Shown: piece by piece, positions 1-8,301 of the stretch | Layout of the letters: each line of letters begins with the position of its first letter | How positions within the stretch are numbered: the first letter of the stretch is position 1 | Source: Parvimonas micra | Lineage (GTDB): Bacteria > Bacillota > Clostridia > Tissierellales > Peptoniphilaceae | Reading direction: 5' to 3' | Assembly (NCBI RefSeq): GCF_037482165.1 | Contig: NZ_CP148048.1 | Span: 744,001 to 808,000, forward strand | DNA length: 64,000 nucleotides | Notes under the pieces: generated by a model | What the model was told of the DNA's origin: nothing | The model's database searches: none | The model's input: the letters and a program-made list of their open reading frames with translations, nothing else | Made by a program: the position numbers and the translations under genes

Positions 1-29
1 ATTTTTAATTAAAGCGAAAGGGGTTAAAA

Positions 30-1997
30 ATGAAAGCAGATTTTTTAAAATCAAAGAAAAGTAAACACAAAGAAGAAGAAAATAAGATAGATTATGAATT
101 TATAGATAATATACAAGCAAAAACTAATATAATTTTTAAAGAAAATTTTGTAAAAAAAGGTGATGGATACGAAACTTGTATCCATATACATACTTTTCCT
201 ACAGAAGTTGGAAAATGTTGGTTAAAAACAATAACTGATGATTTAGATATGGAAAATGTAATAGTAACAATAGATATTGGAACTATGGATAAAAATACTA
301 TTGATAAAAAATTAGAAACAAATTTAATAGAAAATTTAGATAGAAAAAAATCACAAAGAAAATTAACAGAAAAATTAAAAAGTGGAACTGATTTTGATGA
401 TAGTGTAAGTTTACATCAAAAAATTTATACTTCAGGAATAACTATAAAATTAGTACACATTAGAATTTTTGTATATGCAGATTCTTTAGAAAACCTAGAA
501 AGTGATATAAACAAAGTTTTACATTATTTAAAGGCAAAACATTTTAAAGCAGGTATCTATCTGAATGAATTAGAAGCTGAATATAAATCTTTATATAATA
601 GTTATACAACTCAATCAACTAAATTTACTAAAAGATATGGAAAAGAAATTAATTCTGATGTGCTTGGAGCTGGAATAGATTATCATTTTTCAAGTCTAGA
701 TGATGATGAAGGCACTTTTTACGGAATGACAAGAACTAATGGGGCAGTTATATTTAATCCATTTCTGAAAAATGACTTTAGGAAATCATATAATGGAATA
801 ATTATGGGACAAATGGGTTCAGGTAAATCAACTTTTTTAAAAAAATTAACATTAAATGAATATATTAAGGGAAATAGAGTTAGAGTATTTGATGCTTCAG
901 GAGAATTTAAAAAACTTATAAATTATGCTGACGGAAAAATTATAAATTTAAACAATTCTAAAAATATAATAAATCCTTTACAAGTTTATAAATCAAATTT
1001 TATTGATACTTCTGAAGATGAAAAAAATATTGAAATTAGTGAACTTGCAAAAGTTGATTTAGACGAAAAAGACAATAAATTTTACCAAAATCATATATCT
1101 AAAGTTACTTTATTTTTTAAATATTGTTCTCCAGATTTGAAAGAAGAATATTTAGATGAATTTGAAATACTTTTAGATGAATTTTACGAAAATATTGGTT
1201 TTTTTGAAAGAAAAAATAATTTAAAAATTTTTAATAATTTAACGAATCGTAAAACTGAAGATTATCCAGTATTAAGTGATTTTCTAGAATATATCAAAAT
1301 AGTATATGATAAAGAACAAGATGAATTCAGAAAAAAACGTATAGATAAAATTAAATTAAAATTGACAAAACTTGTAAATTCCAACGGAATTTTATTTGAT
1401 GGATATTCAACAATAGATATACAAAATGAAGACCTGGTTGTTTTTAATATAAAAGAATTAGCAACATTACCACAAGAAATTTTTTCTGCAGTAATTTTTA
1501 ATATTCTGTCAATTCTTTGGGAAGAAATGATAAATAATGTTGATATTGAAAAAATAGGAGATAGAATTGATGATTTTAATATTAAAAAATATTTTTTACT
1601 TTTAGATGAAGCTCATAGAATACTAAATGATGAATTAGATGATAAAATAATTAAATTTTTCATAGATTTTCAGCGTGAAGCTAGAAAATATATGGGTTCT
1701 ATTTGGTTTTCATACCATACAATTGATGATGCCATAAAGGAAAGAGAAGAAAGTAAAAAAATGAATCAATTATTTAATTTATCTCAATACAAGATTCTAT
1801 TTGAACAGGATAATCAGTTAAAAAATAAGCTACTTAATGTTTTTAAAAACAATTTTAATGAAAATGAGATAGATGCGATTTCTAAATTTAAAATTGGAGA
1901 ATGTATTTTATCATTGCACAATCAAAACAATATCATATTTAAAGTAAGTTTAGGTCTTGATGAGGAAAAGGAATTAATTGCTACTGGTGGAAAATAA
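30..1997 (+). CDS. VirB4/TraE-like conjugation ATPase
   Basis: This is the motor ATPase of a type IV secretion (conjugation) system, acting at the inner face of the membrane. The 655-residue length is normal for Gram-positive VirB4 homologues. A Walker A motif (GQMGSGKST, about residues 259-267) and a Walker B motif (FLLLDEAHR, about 523-531) are visible, and the N-terminal 250 residues match the variable VirB4 domain. The start follows a GGGG ribosome site. The stop overlaps the next start (TAATG), so the two genes are translationally coupled. It reads in from the left edge, so the rest of the transfer operon lies outside the window. The family call is firm; the exact subfamily is not. Confidence 0.9.
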   Translation: MKADFLKSKKSKHKEEENKIDYEFIDNIQAKTNIIFKENFVKKGDGYETCIHIHTFPTEVGKCWLKTITDDLDMENVIVTIDIGTMDKNTIDKKLETNLIENLDRKKSQRKLTEKLKSGTDFDDSVSLHQKIYTSGITIKLVHIRIFVYADSLENLESDINKVLHYLKAKHFKAGIYLNELEAEYKSLYNSYTTQSTKFTKRYGKEINSDVLGAGIDYHFSSLDDDEGTFYGMTRTNGAVIFNPFLKNDFRKSYNGIIMGQMGSGKSTFLKKLTLNEYIKGNRVRVFDASGEFKKLINYADGKIINLNNSKNIINPLQVYKSNFIDTSEDEKNIEISELAKVDLDEKDNKFYQNHISKVTLFFKYCSPDLKEEYLDEFEILLDEFYENIGFFERKNNLKIFNNLTNRKTEDYPVLSDFLEYIKIVYDKEQDEFRKKRIDKIKLKLTKLVNSNGILFDGYSTIDIQNEDLVVFNIKELATLPQEIFSAVIFNILSILWEEMINNVDIEKIGDRIDDFNIKKYFLLLDEAHRILNDELDDKIIKFFIDFQREARKYMGSIWFSYHTIDDAIKEREESKKMNQLFNLSQYKILFEQDNQLKNKLLNVFKNNFNENEIDAISKFKIGECILSLHNQNNIIFKVSLGLDEEKELIATGGK

Positions 1998-3076
1998 TGA
2001 ATGAAGCTGATATTAAAATAAATTTAAGAAAAATTCAACTATTTTTTAAATTTATTAAGTTTATAATATTTTTTTTAGTTCCTATAGGGTTAGTTATTAG
2101 TATTTTAATTGTTATTTCTAGTATATTTTTAGTTTTAAATTATGATGAAGAAGAAACAAAAATTACAGCTACTACAATAAATATTCCAGAATCTGTTTTA
2201 AAACATAAAGAAACAATTATAAAATATATGCGAAAATACAATATTCCTGATGAGTACCTACCATATATTTTAGCTCAAGCTACTCAAGAATCAGGAGGAC
2301 AAGAGCCTGACATTTTCCAGGCTTCAGAGAGTAAATATAATGGTAGAATGGGAATGATAAAAACAGCAGACGAGAGTATTGAACATGCAATGAAAAGATG
2401 GCGAGAAATAATTGATGAAATTGAAAAAAGAAAATTAATATTTTCTGTAGAGCTTATTCTCCAAACATATAATTACGGTTCCGGCTATTTAAGTTGGGTT
2501 GAAGAAAACGGAAGAAAGTGGACTGAAGAAAATGCTGAAAGTTTTTCAAAACATAAATTAAAAACTTTGCAAAATTGGAATTATAGTGTTTACGGAGATA
2601 TTAAATATATACAGCATATTTTTAGATATTTGGTTTTAGAAAGAAATTATAAAAATATACAAAATATTTCTGATTCTACAATAAAAACAGTAATTAGTGA
2701 AGCATATTCATTCTTAAATGTGCCTTACCAATTATATGGAAATAATCCACCGTATTGTATTGATTGTTCAGCTTTTACTTTGCGAGTTTATAAAAAAATT
2801 GGTATTAATTTTTCTCATAGTGCACAAGCACAATATGAAGCTGTTACAAATAATGGGAAAAACTTAAAAACAAGAATTTCAGACTTAGAAATTGGAGATC
2901 TCGTATTTTTTAAAGGCACTTATAATACTTCAAACTTTATAACACACGTAGGTATATATATTGGAGGTGGAAAAATGATAAATGCACAAATTCCAAGGGT
3001 AAAAATAGCTGATATTGAGAATGATTTTGGGAAATATTTCGTAGGAGGTGGTAGTCCGTGGCACTTAATAAAATAA
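1997..3076 (+). CDS. CwlT-like bifunctional cell-wall hydrolase (lysozyme-like + NlpC/P60)
   Basis: This is a membrane-anchored peptidoglycan hydrolase of the kind that opens the wall for a Gram-positive conjugation channel. A single hydrophobic segment lies at about residues 15-50. A lysozyme/transglycosylase-like domain follows (ILAQATQESGGQ near 90, then a Tyr/Gly-rich stretch to about 190). A C-terminal NlpC/P60 domain has the catalytic Cys in YCIDCSAF (about 257) and His in THVGIYIGG (about 317). It is coupled to the VirB4 gene by a 1-nt stop/start overlap, as in other conjugative elements, where the order VirB4-hydrolase is common. Domain calls rest on motifs seen here; the role in transfer is inferred from family and neighbours. 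Confidence 0.88.
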   Translation: MNEADIKINLRKIQLFFKFIKFIIFFLVPIGLVISILIVISSIFLVLNYDEEETKITATTINIPESVLKHKETIIKYMRKYNIPDEYLPYILAQATQESGGQEPDIFQASESKYNGRMGMIKTADESIEHAMKRWREIIDEIEKRKLIFSVELILQTYNYGSGYLSWVEENGRKWTEENAESFSKHKLKTLQNWNYSVYGDIKYIQHIFRYLVLERNYKNIQNISDSTIKTVISEAYSFLNVPYQLYGNNPPYCIDCSAFTLRVYKKIGINFSHSAQAQYEAVTNNGKNLKTRISDLEIGDLVFFKGTYNTSNFITHVGIYIGGGKMINAQIPRVKIADIENDFGKYFVGGGSPWHLIK

Positions 3077-3125
3077 GCCCTAAAATCACCAAAATTTTTA
3101 TTTTTTTAATTAAAGGCATATCATA

Positions 3126-3148
3126 GCATTAAAAAATTTTTTTAATGC
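3126..3148 (+). terminator. weak AT-rich hairpin after the hydrolase gene
   Basis: GCATTAAA pairs with TTTAATGC around a 7-nt AT loop, 50 nt after the hydrolase stop. There is no good downstream T-run, so termination is doubtful; it could be an RNA processing site. Confidence 0.3.
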
Positions 3149-3177
3149 AAAATTAAGCGTTTTATGGAGGTGGACTT

Positions 3178-4284
3178 ATGTTTTCTAATAGAAAAAGTTA
3201 TTTTTTTCTAATACCTTTTGTTGTTATGGTTATGATTTTTTTAGCTATAATATTTTCAAATTTTTTTATAAAAAGTGAAAAAAAACATAGTGAGATAGAA
3301 AAAAATACAGTAATAAATATAGGTAATAGAGAATTTATTTTAAAAGATATAATTAAAACTAAAGAAAATATTTTTTTAGAATTTGTTGAAGAAGATTGGT
3401 TAAATAATGATGACGTTATGAATATTAAATCTAATTTTGATAGCGAAAAAGAATTAACTAATGATGTAGTAAAAATTAGATTTAAAGGATTCTATTTCTT
3501 GAAAATTCCAGTTAAGAAAAATAATAAGATATTAAATTTAATTTTTCAAGAAAAAGATAAAAATTATAAACTTTTTATTGATATTAAAAATTACAAAGAA
3601 GAAGAATATTTAGAAAAAAATGTTAAAGATTACAAAGTGGATTATTTAGATTTTTGTATAAACTTAAATAATGAAAAAATCGAAAAAATAGATGAACAAA
3701 TTAATGAAAAATATAATGAAATAAATATTAAAGAAAAAAATATTGAAGAACTAAATTCGCAGACAGAATTTCAAATTGGAGATGAATTAAATAATGCAAA
3801 ACAGAAAATACAAAATGTTAAAAATATTATCGAAAATTTGAAAGATGAAATATTAAATATGACTAATAATATAGTTACATTAAAAAACAAAAATTTAATG
3901 TTAAATGCTGAAATAAAATTTATTCAAACAGGAAAAAAGGAAGATGTGGTTTTAATATCAAAAAAAGATAAAAACGGAAATAAAATAGATGATTTAGATG
4001 CTAAAGAAATTTATAAAAAAGAAGAAGAAAGAGAAAAAAAGGAAGAAGAAAATAAACAAAATAATAATAAAAAAGAAGAAGAAAATAATAAAAATTCTAG
4101 CTCAAATAATAATAAAAATAAATCAAAATTGATACAAAAACATAACAATTCTACGATTAATAATAATAAAAAAAATGAAACTAAAGTACAAAAAAATAAT
4201 CAAAATAATACTTCAAATTCTGATATAAAAGTCAATAAAAACGATAAAAAAAATAAGGAAGTTGAAGTTGAATTTGTTCCTTAA
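3178..4284 (+). CDS. membrane-anchored coiled-coil protein of the transfer region
   Basis: I do not recognise the family. The start follows a strong GGAGGTGG site. A hydrophobic segment at about residues 8-32 suggests a signal anchor, followed by about 100 mixed residues with beta-type patterning. A Lys/Glu/Ile-rich predicted coiled coil spans about 160-250. The C-terminal third is a low-complexity Asn/Lys/Glu tail ending in an acidic segment. It follows VirB4 and the wall hydrolase and probably belongs to the same transfer operon, possibly as a structural or surface component. Coding potential is supported by the ribosome site and the uninterrupted 368 codons. Function is unknown. Confidence 0.65.
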   Translation: MFSNRKSYFFLIPFVVMVMIFLAIIFSNFFIKSEKKHSEIEKNTVINIGNREFILKDIIKTKENIFLEFVEEDWLNNDDVMNIKSNFDSEKELTNDVVKIRFKGFYFLKIPVKKNNKILNLIFQEKDKNYKLFIDIKNYKEEEYLEKNVKDYKVDYLDFCINLNNEKIEKIDEQINEKYNEINIKEKNIEELNSQTEFQIGDELNNAKQKIQNVKNIIENLKDEILNMTNNIVTLKNKNLMLNAEIKFIQTGKKEDVVLISKKDKNGNKIDDLDAKEIYKKEEEREKKEEENKQNNNKKEEENNKNSSSNNNKNKSKLIQKHNNSTINNNKKNETKVQKNNQNNTSNSDIKVNKNDKKNKEVEVEFVP

Positions 4285-4300
4285 AACAAATAAAAATGTT

Positions 4301-4320
4301 TAGATTTTTTACAAAATCTA
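4301..4320 (+). terminator. possible terminator hairpin
   Basis: TAGATTTT pairs with AAAATCTA around a 4-nt loop just after the coiled-coil gene, followed by an AT-rich stretch. It could end the transfer operon before the intergenic control region. It is AT-only in most of its stem, so confidence is low. Confidence 0.35.
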
Positions 4321-4395
4321 TTTATCAATATATATTATTATATATAATCTTATTAAATCTTATTTTATTATATATAATAAACAGGATAAAGAAAA

Positions 4396-4472
4396 TGTGT
4401 TGCACTTTGTGCAAGCTTGGCAGAGCCAAGCCCATTTTCTAGCGATTTTAAAGTCAGAAAAAGTGCAACACA
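4396..4472. other. candidate oriT: nested inverted repeats upstream of mobilization genes
   Basis: A 13-bp perfect inverted repeat (TGTGTTGCACTTT at 4396-4408, its complement at 4460-4472) encloses a second perfect hairpin, GCTTGGC-AGA-GCCAAGC (4415-4431). This GC-containing block stands out in an otherwise AT-only gap. It lies just upstream of the two small DNA-binding proteins and the relaxase, where an origin of transfer is expected. The nic site cannot be assigned by eye; another use, such as a regulatory structure, is possible. Confidence 0.45.
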
Positions 4473-4482
4473 AATCACTATT

Positions 4483-4554
4483 TTTGTAATACATTTTAAT
4501 ACAAAAAATAAGCTTTTTTATTAGTTTTTAACGTTTGTAATACATTTTAATACA
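4483..4554. repeat. two 21-bp direct repeats built of TAATACA heptads, probable RHH operator
   Basis: Two identical 21-bp copies lie at 4483-4503 and 4534-4554, 51 bp apart start to start (about five helical turns). Each contains two TAATACA heptads spaced 10 bp apart, so four heptads sit on one face of the helix. Such spaced short repeats are typical binding sites for ribbon-helix-helix repressors or relaxase accessory proteins. The gene for one such protein starts 40 bp downstream, so autoregulation is the simplest reading. Confidence 0.6.
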
Positions 4555-4593
4555 CAAATACTTAATTAAAAATAAAAAATTAGAGGTTAAAAT

Positions 4594-4848
4594 ATGAAAC
4601 AAATTTTACACATAAGAGCAGTTGATAGCAAAATAGTTGCTGTACTTGATGAGATTGCAAAAGAAAAGAAAATAAGTAGAAGTAAACTAATTAGAGAAAT
4701 ATTATATAATTATATTTTATTTTCAGATTATAAAACTATGGAAGAAAATTTTAAAAGTATTACAGATTTAAATACAAAAGTTTTAATTGAAAATATTGAA
4801 ATTTTAGAAACAATAAAAAAAGAATTAGGAGAAATAATTTATGAATAA
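4594..4848 (+). CDS. small ribbon-helix-helix-like DNA-binding protein
   Basis: This 84-residue protein has the pattern of the CopG/Arc/MobC type: an N-terminal beta strand (KQILHIRAV), a helix (DSKIVAVLDEIAKEKK), the turn I-S-R-S-K and a second helix (LIREILYNYIL), then a helical tail. The start follows GAGG. It overlaps the next gene by 8 nt. Lying between repeat operators and a relaxase gene, it is likely a transcriptional repressor of the mobilization genes or an accessory protein that helps the relaxase at oriT. The fold is inferred from pattern, not from a search. Confidence 0.7.
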   Translation: MKQILHIRAVDSKIVAVLDEIAKEKKISRSKLIREILYNYILFSDYKTMEENFKSITDLNTKVLIENIEILETIKKELGEIIYE

Positions 4849-5197
4849 TTGTGTAACTAAATCAATAAGAATTGAAAAAGAATTATTAGAATTTTTATAT
4901 GAAAAATATAATAGTAAAAATTTTTCAAATATTATAAAAAATATTATTCAAGAAATGAAAAATAATAATTCTTTTAAAAACGATAAAGCAATCTTAAAAG
5001 AATTAGATAATGTTAAATTTAATCAAGAAATTATTTTAAATATGTTAAACTCTTTTTCAATAAAAGAATTTGAAAATAGAGTCTATTTTGGAGATAAAAT
5101 TTTAGATTTATCTTTAAATTTTTCAGAAAGTTTACAGTCTGAAAAAAATAAGTTAGAAGAAAAGAAAAAGACATATAAAGAAATGATTAAAGATTAA
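4841..5197 (+). CDS. small RHH-like/coiled-coil mobilization accessory protein
   Basis: This is a 118-residue protein whose start overlaps the end of the preceding gene, indicating translational coupling. An N-terminal segment (CVTKSIRIEKELLEFLYEKY) followed by a second helix resembles a ribbon-helix-helix unit, and the C-terminal part is a charged helix that may form a coiled coil. Position directly before the relaxase suggests a MobC-like relaxosome protein. No diagnostic motif was seen, so the role is inferred from context. Confidence 0.6.
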   Translation: MNNCVTKSIRIEKELLEFLYEKYNSKNFSNIIKNIIQEMKNNNSFKNDKAILKELDNVKFNQEIILNMLNSFSIKEFENRVYFGDKILDLSLNFSESLQSEKNKLEEKKKTYKEMIKD

Positions 5198-5217
5198 TAA
5201 ATTAAGGATAAATAAAA

Positions 5218-6630
5218 ATGGCTAATATTGTAATAAAAACTAAATTTAGAAGTCCAGAAGAAAGTAGATGCTTTACTGATGAATTAGAATATTCGACACA
5301 AGAATATAAACAAGAAAGTATTAAAGGTCTAAAACACGAAGATTATATTGAAAATAATGATGTAGATTTTACAAAAGTTATTGACTATTCAACAGAAATA
5401 TATAAACAAAAAACAAATAAATATATCAAAGAAAATTCAAATTATACATTTTCTAATTATAGCAATAACATAGATAAAAATGGAATCGAAAAAATAAAAA
5501 AACAATTTATTGAAGCTCAAAAAAATGGTAGTTTTTTATATAAAACTTATATTTCTTTTGAAGATGGATATTTAGAAAAAAATAATATTATTTCTAATGG
5601 TGTTATAAATGAAAATTTATTAAAATCAACAGTTAGAAATTCTATGATTAAAATGTTAAATAATGAGAATTTAAAAGATTATATTTTTCTAGGCAATATT
5701 CATTATGATACAGATAATATCCATTGTCATATTTACACTGTTGAAAATGGAACACCAACACGAAAAATAAATTATAATGCAAAAACTGATAAAGAAAAAT
5801 ATAAAGATGCTAAATTTAAAATTACAAGTTTTAAAAAAGCAAAATCAGAAATTCATAATTCTTTAAATAATGATTACGAAAATTTGAAAGAAATTCAAAA
5901 TATTTTTAGAAATAAAATACTAAAAAGTGATGTAAATTTTCAAAATTTTTCTAAGGTCGAATTGGAAGAATTACAAAACATTTATAACAAACTCCCGGAG
6001 AATAAAAATTTGTGGCAATTTAATAATAAAAGAATTAAACACATAAAACCACAAATAGAAACATTTACTAAAAATTATTTAAACAAATATCATAGCGACA
6101 ATTTTGAAAAATTAAAAAATATTTTGGAAAAACAGGAAAAAGAATTTACCAGGATATACGGACAACAAAAGCACTATATTTACAAAACAAATACATCTAA
6201 CAATTATAAAAACAATAAATTAGAAGATATTTACTCAAGAACAGCAAATAAATTACTGAAGGAGTTAAAAGATATTGATTTATCAAAAATAAGAATAGAA
6301 CTAAAATCACAAAAAAATAAATTTTCTAACACTGAAGATAAAAAAATCACTTCTGCAGAAATATCTGCAGAGTCAAAAATAAATAAAAAAAATTATACAA
6401 AAAACATAAAAATTGATAAGATTTATAAGTTAAAAAACTATGAAAATTATATAAATGTATCTAAAAAAAGAAAAATAAATACGAGTTCAGCATTAAGAAT
6501 ATTTAGGAACTTAACTAAAAATACAACTAAAAATTTACAAGAAGAAAAAATAAAAAATATGAAAGAATATCAAAAATTACTTGAAAAAATTGATTATAAA
6601 AGCAAAAATTTAGTTCAAACTATTGATTAA
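5218..6630 (+). CDS. MobL-like relaxase
   Basis: This is the DNA nickase that starts conjugative transfer by cutting at oriT through a tyrosine. A three-histidine-type metal motif is visible at about residues 160-174 (IHYDTDNIHCHIYT), preceded by YKTYISFE and a Tyr-rich N-terminal region that should hold the catalytic Tyr. The C-terminal half is Lys/Asn-rich and helical. The 470-residue length and the motif spacing fit the Firmicute MobL/MOB-L relaxases better than classical MobA. It starts after an AAGGA site, 20 nt behind the accessory gene. The family call is from motif recognition only. Confidence 0.78.
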   Translation: MANIVIKTKFRSPEESRCFTDELEYSTQEYKQESIKGLKHEDYIENNDVDFTKVIDYSTEIYKQKTNKYIKENSNYTFSNYSNNIDKNGIEKIKKQFIEAQKNGSFLYKTYISFEDGYLEKNNIISNGVINENLLKSTVRNSMIKMLNNENLKDYIFLGNIHYDTDNIHCHIYTVENGTPTRKINYNAKTDKEKYKDAKFKITSFKKAKSEIHNSLNNDYENLKEIQNIFRNKILKSDVNFQNFSKVELEELQNIYNKLPENKNLWQFNNKRIKHIKPQIETFTKNYLNKYHSDNFEKLKNILEKQEKEFTRIYGQQKHYIYKTNTSNNYKNNKLEDIYSRTANKLLKELKDIDLSKIRIELKSQKNKFSNTEDKKITSAEISAESKINKKNYTKNIKIDKIYKLKNYENYINVSKKRKINTSSALRIFRNLTKNTTKNLQEEKIKNMKEYQKLLEKIDYKSKNLVQTID

Positions 6631-6700
6631 AAATATAAAATAATTTATAATATTAGTGCTTAATTATATACAAAATTGTAAAACAATTTATAAAAAAGAG

Positions 6701-6728
6701 TTGACTTTTTTATAAATTGTGGTATTAT
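6701..6728 (+). promoter_or_regulatory. promoter of antisense RNA (antitoxin)
   Basis: TTGACT (6701-6706), a 16-bp spacer and TATTAT (6723-6728) form a strong promoter pointing into a short transcription unit that ends at the hairpin 6788-6817. The expected start is near 6735. Confidence 0.7.
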
Positions 6729-6734
6729 ATAGTT

Positions 6735-6817
6735 GAGATTAAAATTTTTAGAGGACATTTTCATCTCACGTATTAATAATGCAAATGAAAAAGCAAGGTC
6801 TGCCAACCTTGCTTTTT
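6735..6817 (+). ncRNA. antisense RNA (putative antitoxin RNA II of a par-like module)
   Basis: This is a predicted RNA of about 80 nt running from the 6701-6728 promoter to the terminator at 6788-6817. It has no coding capacity worth the name. Its 3' hairpin is fully complementary to the 3' hairpin of the toxin mRNA made from the other strand. Its 5' part carries AGAGGACATT (6750-6759), repeated at 6891-6900, so it can also pair with the toxin start codon region. These two contacts are the hallmark of the Fst/par type I system of pAD1. Ends are inferred, not measured. Confidence 0.65.
6788..6817. terminator. bidirectional terminator shared by toxin mRNA and antisense RNA
   Basis: A 12-bp perfect stem (AAAAAGCAAGGT with its complement) and a 6-nt loop CTGCCA have T-runs on both strands. 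It sits between two convergent promoters and can end both RNAs. Confidence 0.8.
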
Positions 6818-6824
6818 ATGTTGA

Positions 6825-6899
6825 TTATTTAAAATCTTTAAGCAATTTCAATAACGCAATCAACAACGAAATTAAAATTATAGCTTCGACAGAGGACAT
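6825..6899 (-). CDS. Fst/Hol_Tox-like type I toxin peptide (24 aa)
   Basis: This small hydrophobic peptide would insert in the membrane and is predicted to be toxic when its antisense RNA is lost. It begins MSSVEAIILISLL, has a single membrane-spanning core and ends in a Lys-containing tail (KLLKDFK), matching the pattern of the putative holin-like toxins (Hol_Tox) and Fst. The start codon at 6899 has an exceptionally strong ribosome site (AAAGGGGGTG, 6906-6915). A promoter lies just upstream and the shared terminator just downstream. It lies directly behind rep on the same strand, the usual place for a plasmid stabilisation module. It is far too short for standard gene finders. Toxicity is inferred. 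Confidence 0.75.
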   Translation of the reverse strand: MSSVEAIILISLLIALLKLLKDFK

Positions 6900-6934
6900 T
6901 AAATTCACCCCCTTTCGTATAATAATGCTAGATA

Positions 6935-6963
6935 ATTATATAATAATTAACTACTTTAGTAAA
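6935..6963 (-). promoter_or_regulatory. promoter of toxin mRNA
   Basis: Reading the - strand: TTTACT (6963-6958), a 17-bp spacer and TATAAT (6940-6935). This places the start near 6928, about 30 nt before the toxin ATG. The promoter overlaps the gap and last bases of rep. Confidence 0.65.
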
Positions 6964-6970
6964 TAGTTTT

Positions 6971-7753
6971 TTAACTAAATTTAGCAAAATAGCCTTTGTT
7001 TTTATCAAATAATATCTCAAATTTTGTATTTTTACCAGTCTTATAAGCATAAATTATAGCTTCATCTTCACTTTTAAAGTAAGCTATGTCTTTTGCTTCA
7101 GGAATAAATGAAAATTTTAATAGAACTATAACTTTTCCTTTCTTTATTTTTTCAATTCTAAAATCCTTAAAAATAGGGGATAGTTCATTTAAAATAGGTT
7201 TTAAAACTCTTTGATCAATATTCCCGGATTTATATGAGTTTGGAATATCTAACAATCTTCTAAATTCATCAATTTCAACTATCCACATTCCAGTATTTCT
7301 ATATTGTTTCAATCTTCTGTAACACTCTTTTGAATATGTTGATTTAAGACTTATAAATTCAGATAATTCAAATTTAGTAAATTTCTGAGTTAATTCATTT
7401 AGTACCCAGTAAAAATCTTCATTTACAGCTATATTAACAGTCTTTTTATCCTTGTCAATTTTATACTTGGTAAATAATACAAACATAACTATTTCTTTTT
7501 CATTTTCCCAACCAAAAACACATTTAAGCAGTTTATTATATGTGTTTTTTAAATCAGAATAAAATTTTTCGGAAGTTGAATATATATCATAATTAACTAA
7601 TCTTCTTAAATACTCAAAATCAAAACTTACTTCTTTCAATTCTTCATCTTTCATTTTTGAACATATAGCCATTAATAAATCTAATTCTTTTGAATTAAAG
7701 TTTTTTAATGCAACCTTATTAATTTCATTGTTATAGTTTACAAGTTCTTTCAT
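6971..7753 (-). CDS. Rep_3-type plasmid replication initiator
   Basis: This is an initiator protein of the RepB/RepE (Rep_3) type that binds the plasmid origin and loads the replisome. Two winged-helix domains are suggested: an N-terminal one starting MKELVNYNNEINKVALKNF with the KELDLLMAICSKMKD helix, and a C-terminal one with FTKFELSEFISLKSTYSKECYRRLKQYRNTG (about residues 127-158), a segment typical of this family. The length of 260 is normal. It is divergent from the AT-rich gap 7812-8345, which probably holds the origin. It lies on the opposite strand from the mobilization genes. Its presence says the element is, or was, a replicating plasmid-like unit. Confidence 0.85.
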   Translation of the reverse strand: MKELVNYNNEINKVALKNFNSKELDLLMAICSKMKDEELKEVSFDFEYLRRLVNYDIYSTSEKFYSDLKNTYNKLLKCVFGWENEKEIVMFVLFTKYKIDKDKKTVNIAVNEDFYWVLNELTQKFTKFELSEFISLKSTYSKECYRRLKQYRNTGMWIVEIDEFRRLLDIPNSYKSGNIDQRVLKPILNELSPIFKDFRIEKIKKGKVIVLLKFSFIPEAKDIAYFKSEDEAIIYAYKTGKNTKFEILFDKNKGYFAKFS

Positions 7754-7782
7754 TTCAACACTTCCTTTTAATTTTTGTCTTT

Positions 7783-7811
7783 ATAATATCATAAATTAGC
7801 TAAAAAAACAA
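7783..7811 (-). promoter_or_regulatory. rep promoter
   Basis: On the - strand: TTGTTT (7811-7806), a 17-bp spacer and TATTAT (7788-7783), followed by the ribosome site AAGGAAGTG and the rep ATG. The leader is only about 25 nt, which argues against long-leader antisense control of rep. Confidence 0.5.
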
Positions 7812-8081
7812 CTATATAAAAATATGATGTTTTATTTTTAGAAAAAAGATATTAAAAAATAGAAATTTGTTTACTTTTATTAGAAAAATGTTGTTTTATA
7901 TCTTCTGTAGCTATTGGTATCACTTGCATACAAAAGAGCTAAAAATAACTTTAAAAATATATATATATTTAATTAAAAAGAAAAAAATATAAATATAAAT
8001 ATAAGAATAAATAAATATATATATATAATATAATATATTATATTAACAAATCAAACAATTAATAAATTTATAAAATAGGTA

Positions 8082-8110
8082 TTGACAATAAAATTATAAT
8101 TATATATAAT
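8082..8110 (+). promoter_or_regulatory. perfect consensus promoter for a small RNA
   Basis: TTGACA (8082-8087), a 17-bp spacer and TATAAT (8105-8110): a perfect sigma-A consensus. The predicted RNA begins near 8117 and contains two stem-loops. The only small frame, MKIKYFSLIYFKKTHKH from about 8132, lacks a good ribosome site, so a noncoding or antisense RNA is more likely. Confidence 0.6.
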
Positions 8111-8171
8111 GAGCTTAAAGAAATAATGAAACATGAAAATTAAATATTTCTCATTAATCTATTTTAAAAAA

Positions 8172-8196
8172 ACTCACAAACACTAAGCTTGTGAGT
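8172..8196 (-). terminator. terminator of a leftward small RNA
   Basis: An 8-bp stem ACTCACAA/TTGTGAGT with a 9-nt loop. On the - strand it is followed by seven T residues, so it can end an RNA started at the 8302-8330 promoter (about 130 nt long). Confidence 0.5.
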
Positions 8197-8213
8197 AAAA
8201 AAATATTTAATGT

Positions 8214-8243
8214 TTTTTCGCAAAACTATTATTTTGCGAAAAA
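8214..8243. other. 12-bp stem-loop in the convergent RNA locus
   Basis: TTTTTCGCAAAA pairs with its complement around CTATTA. It is present in both predicted opposing RNAs, so they could interact through these loops. Confidence 0.45.
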
Positions 8244-8301
8244 TAAAAAATTTAAAATAAAGAAGAGACTCTAACTAAATCTCTACTCTATTTATGCATA
8301 A

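Noticed and set aside
6733-6966. A 77-codon + strand open frame between relaxase and rep
   Set aside because: It runs antisense through the toxin peptide and the shared terminator hairpin, and has no ribosome site; the composition is that of an RNA locus.
7950-8060. CRISPR-like or iteron repeats in the AT-rich gap
   Set aside because: The repetition is simple TA/ATA sequence without regular units or spacers.
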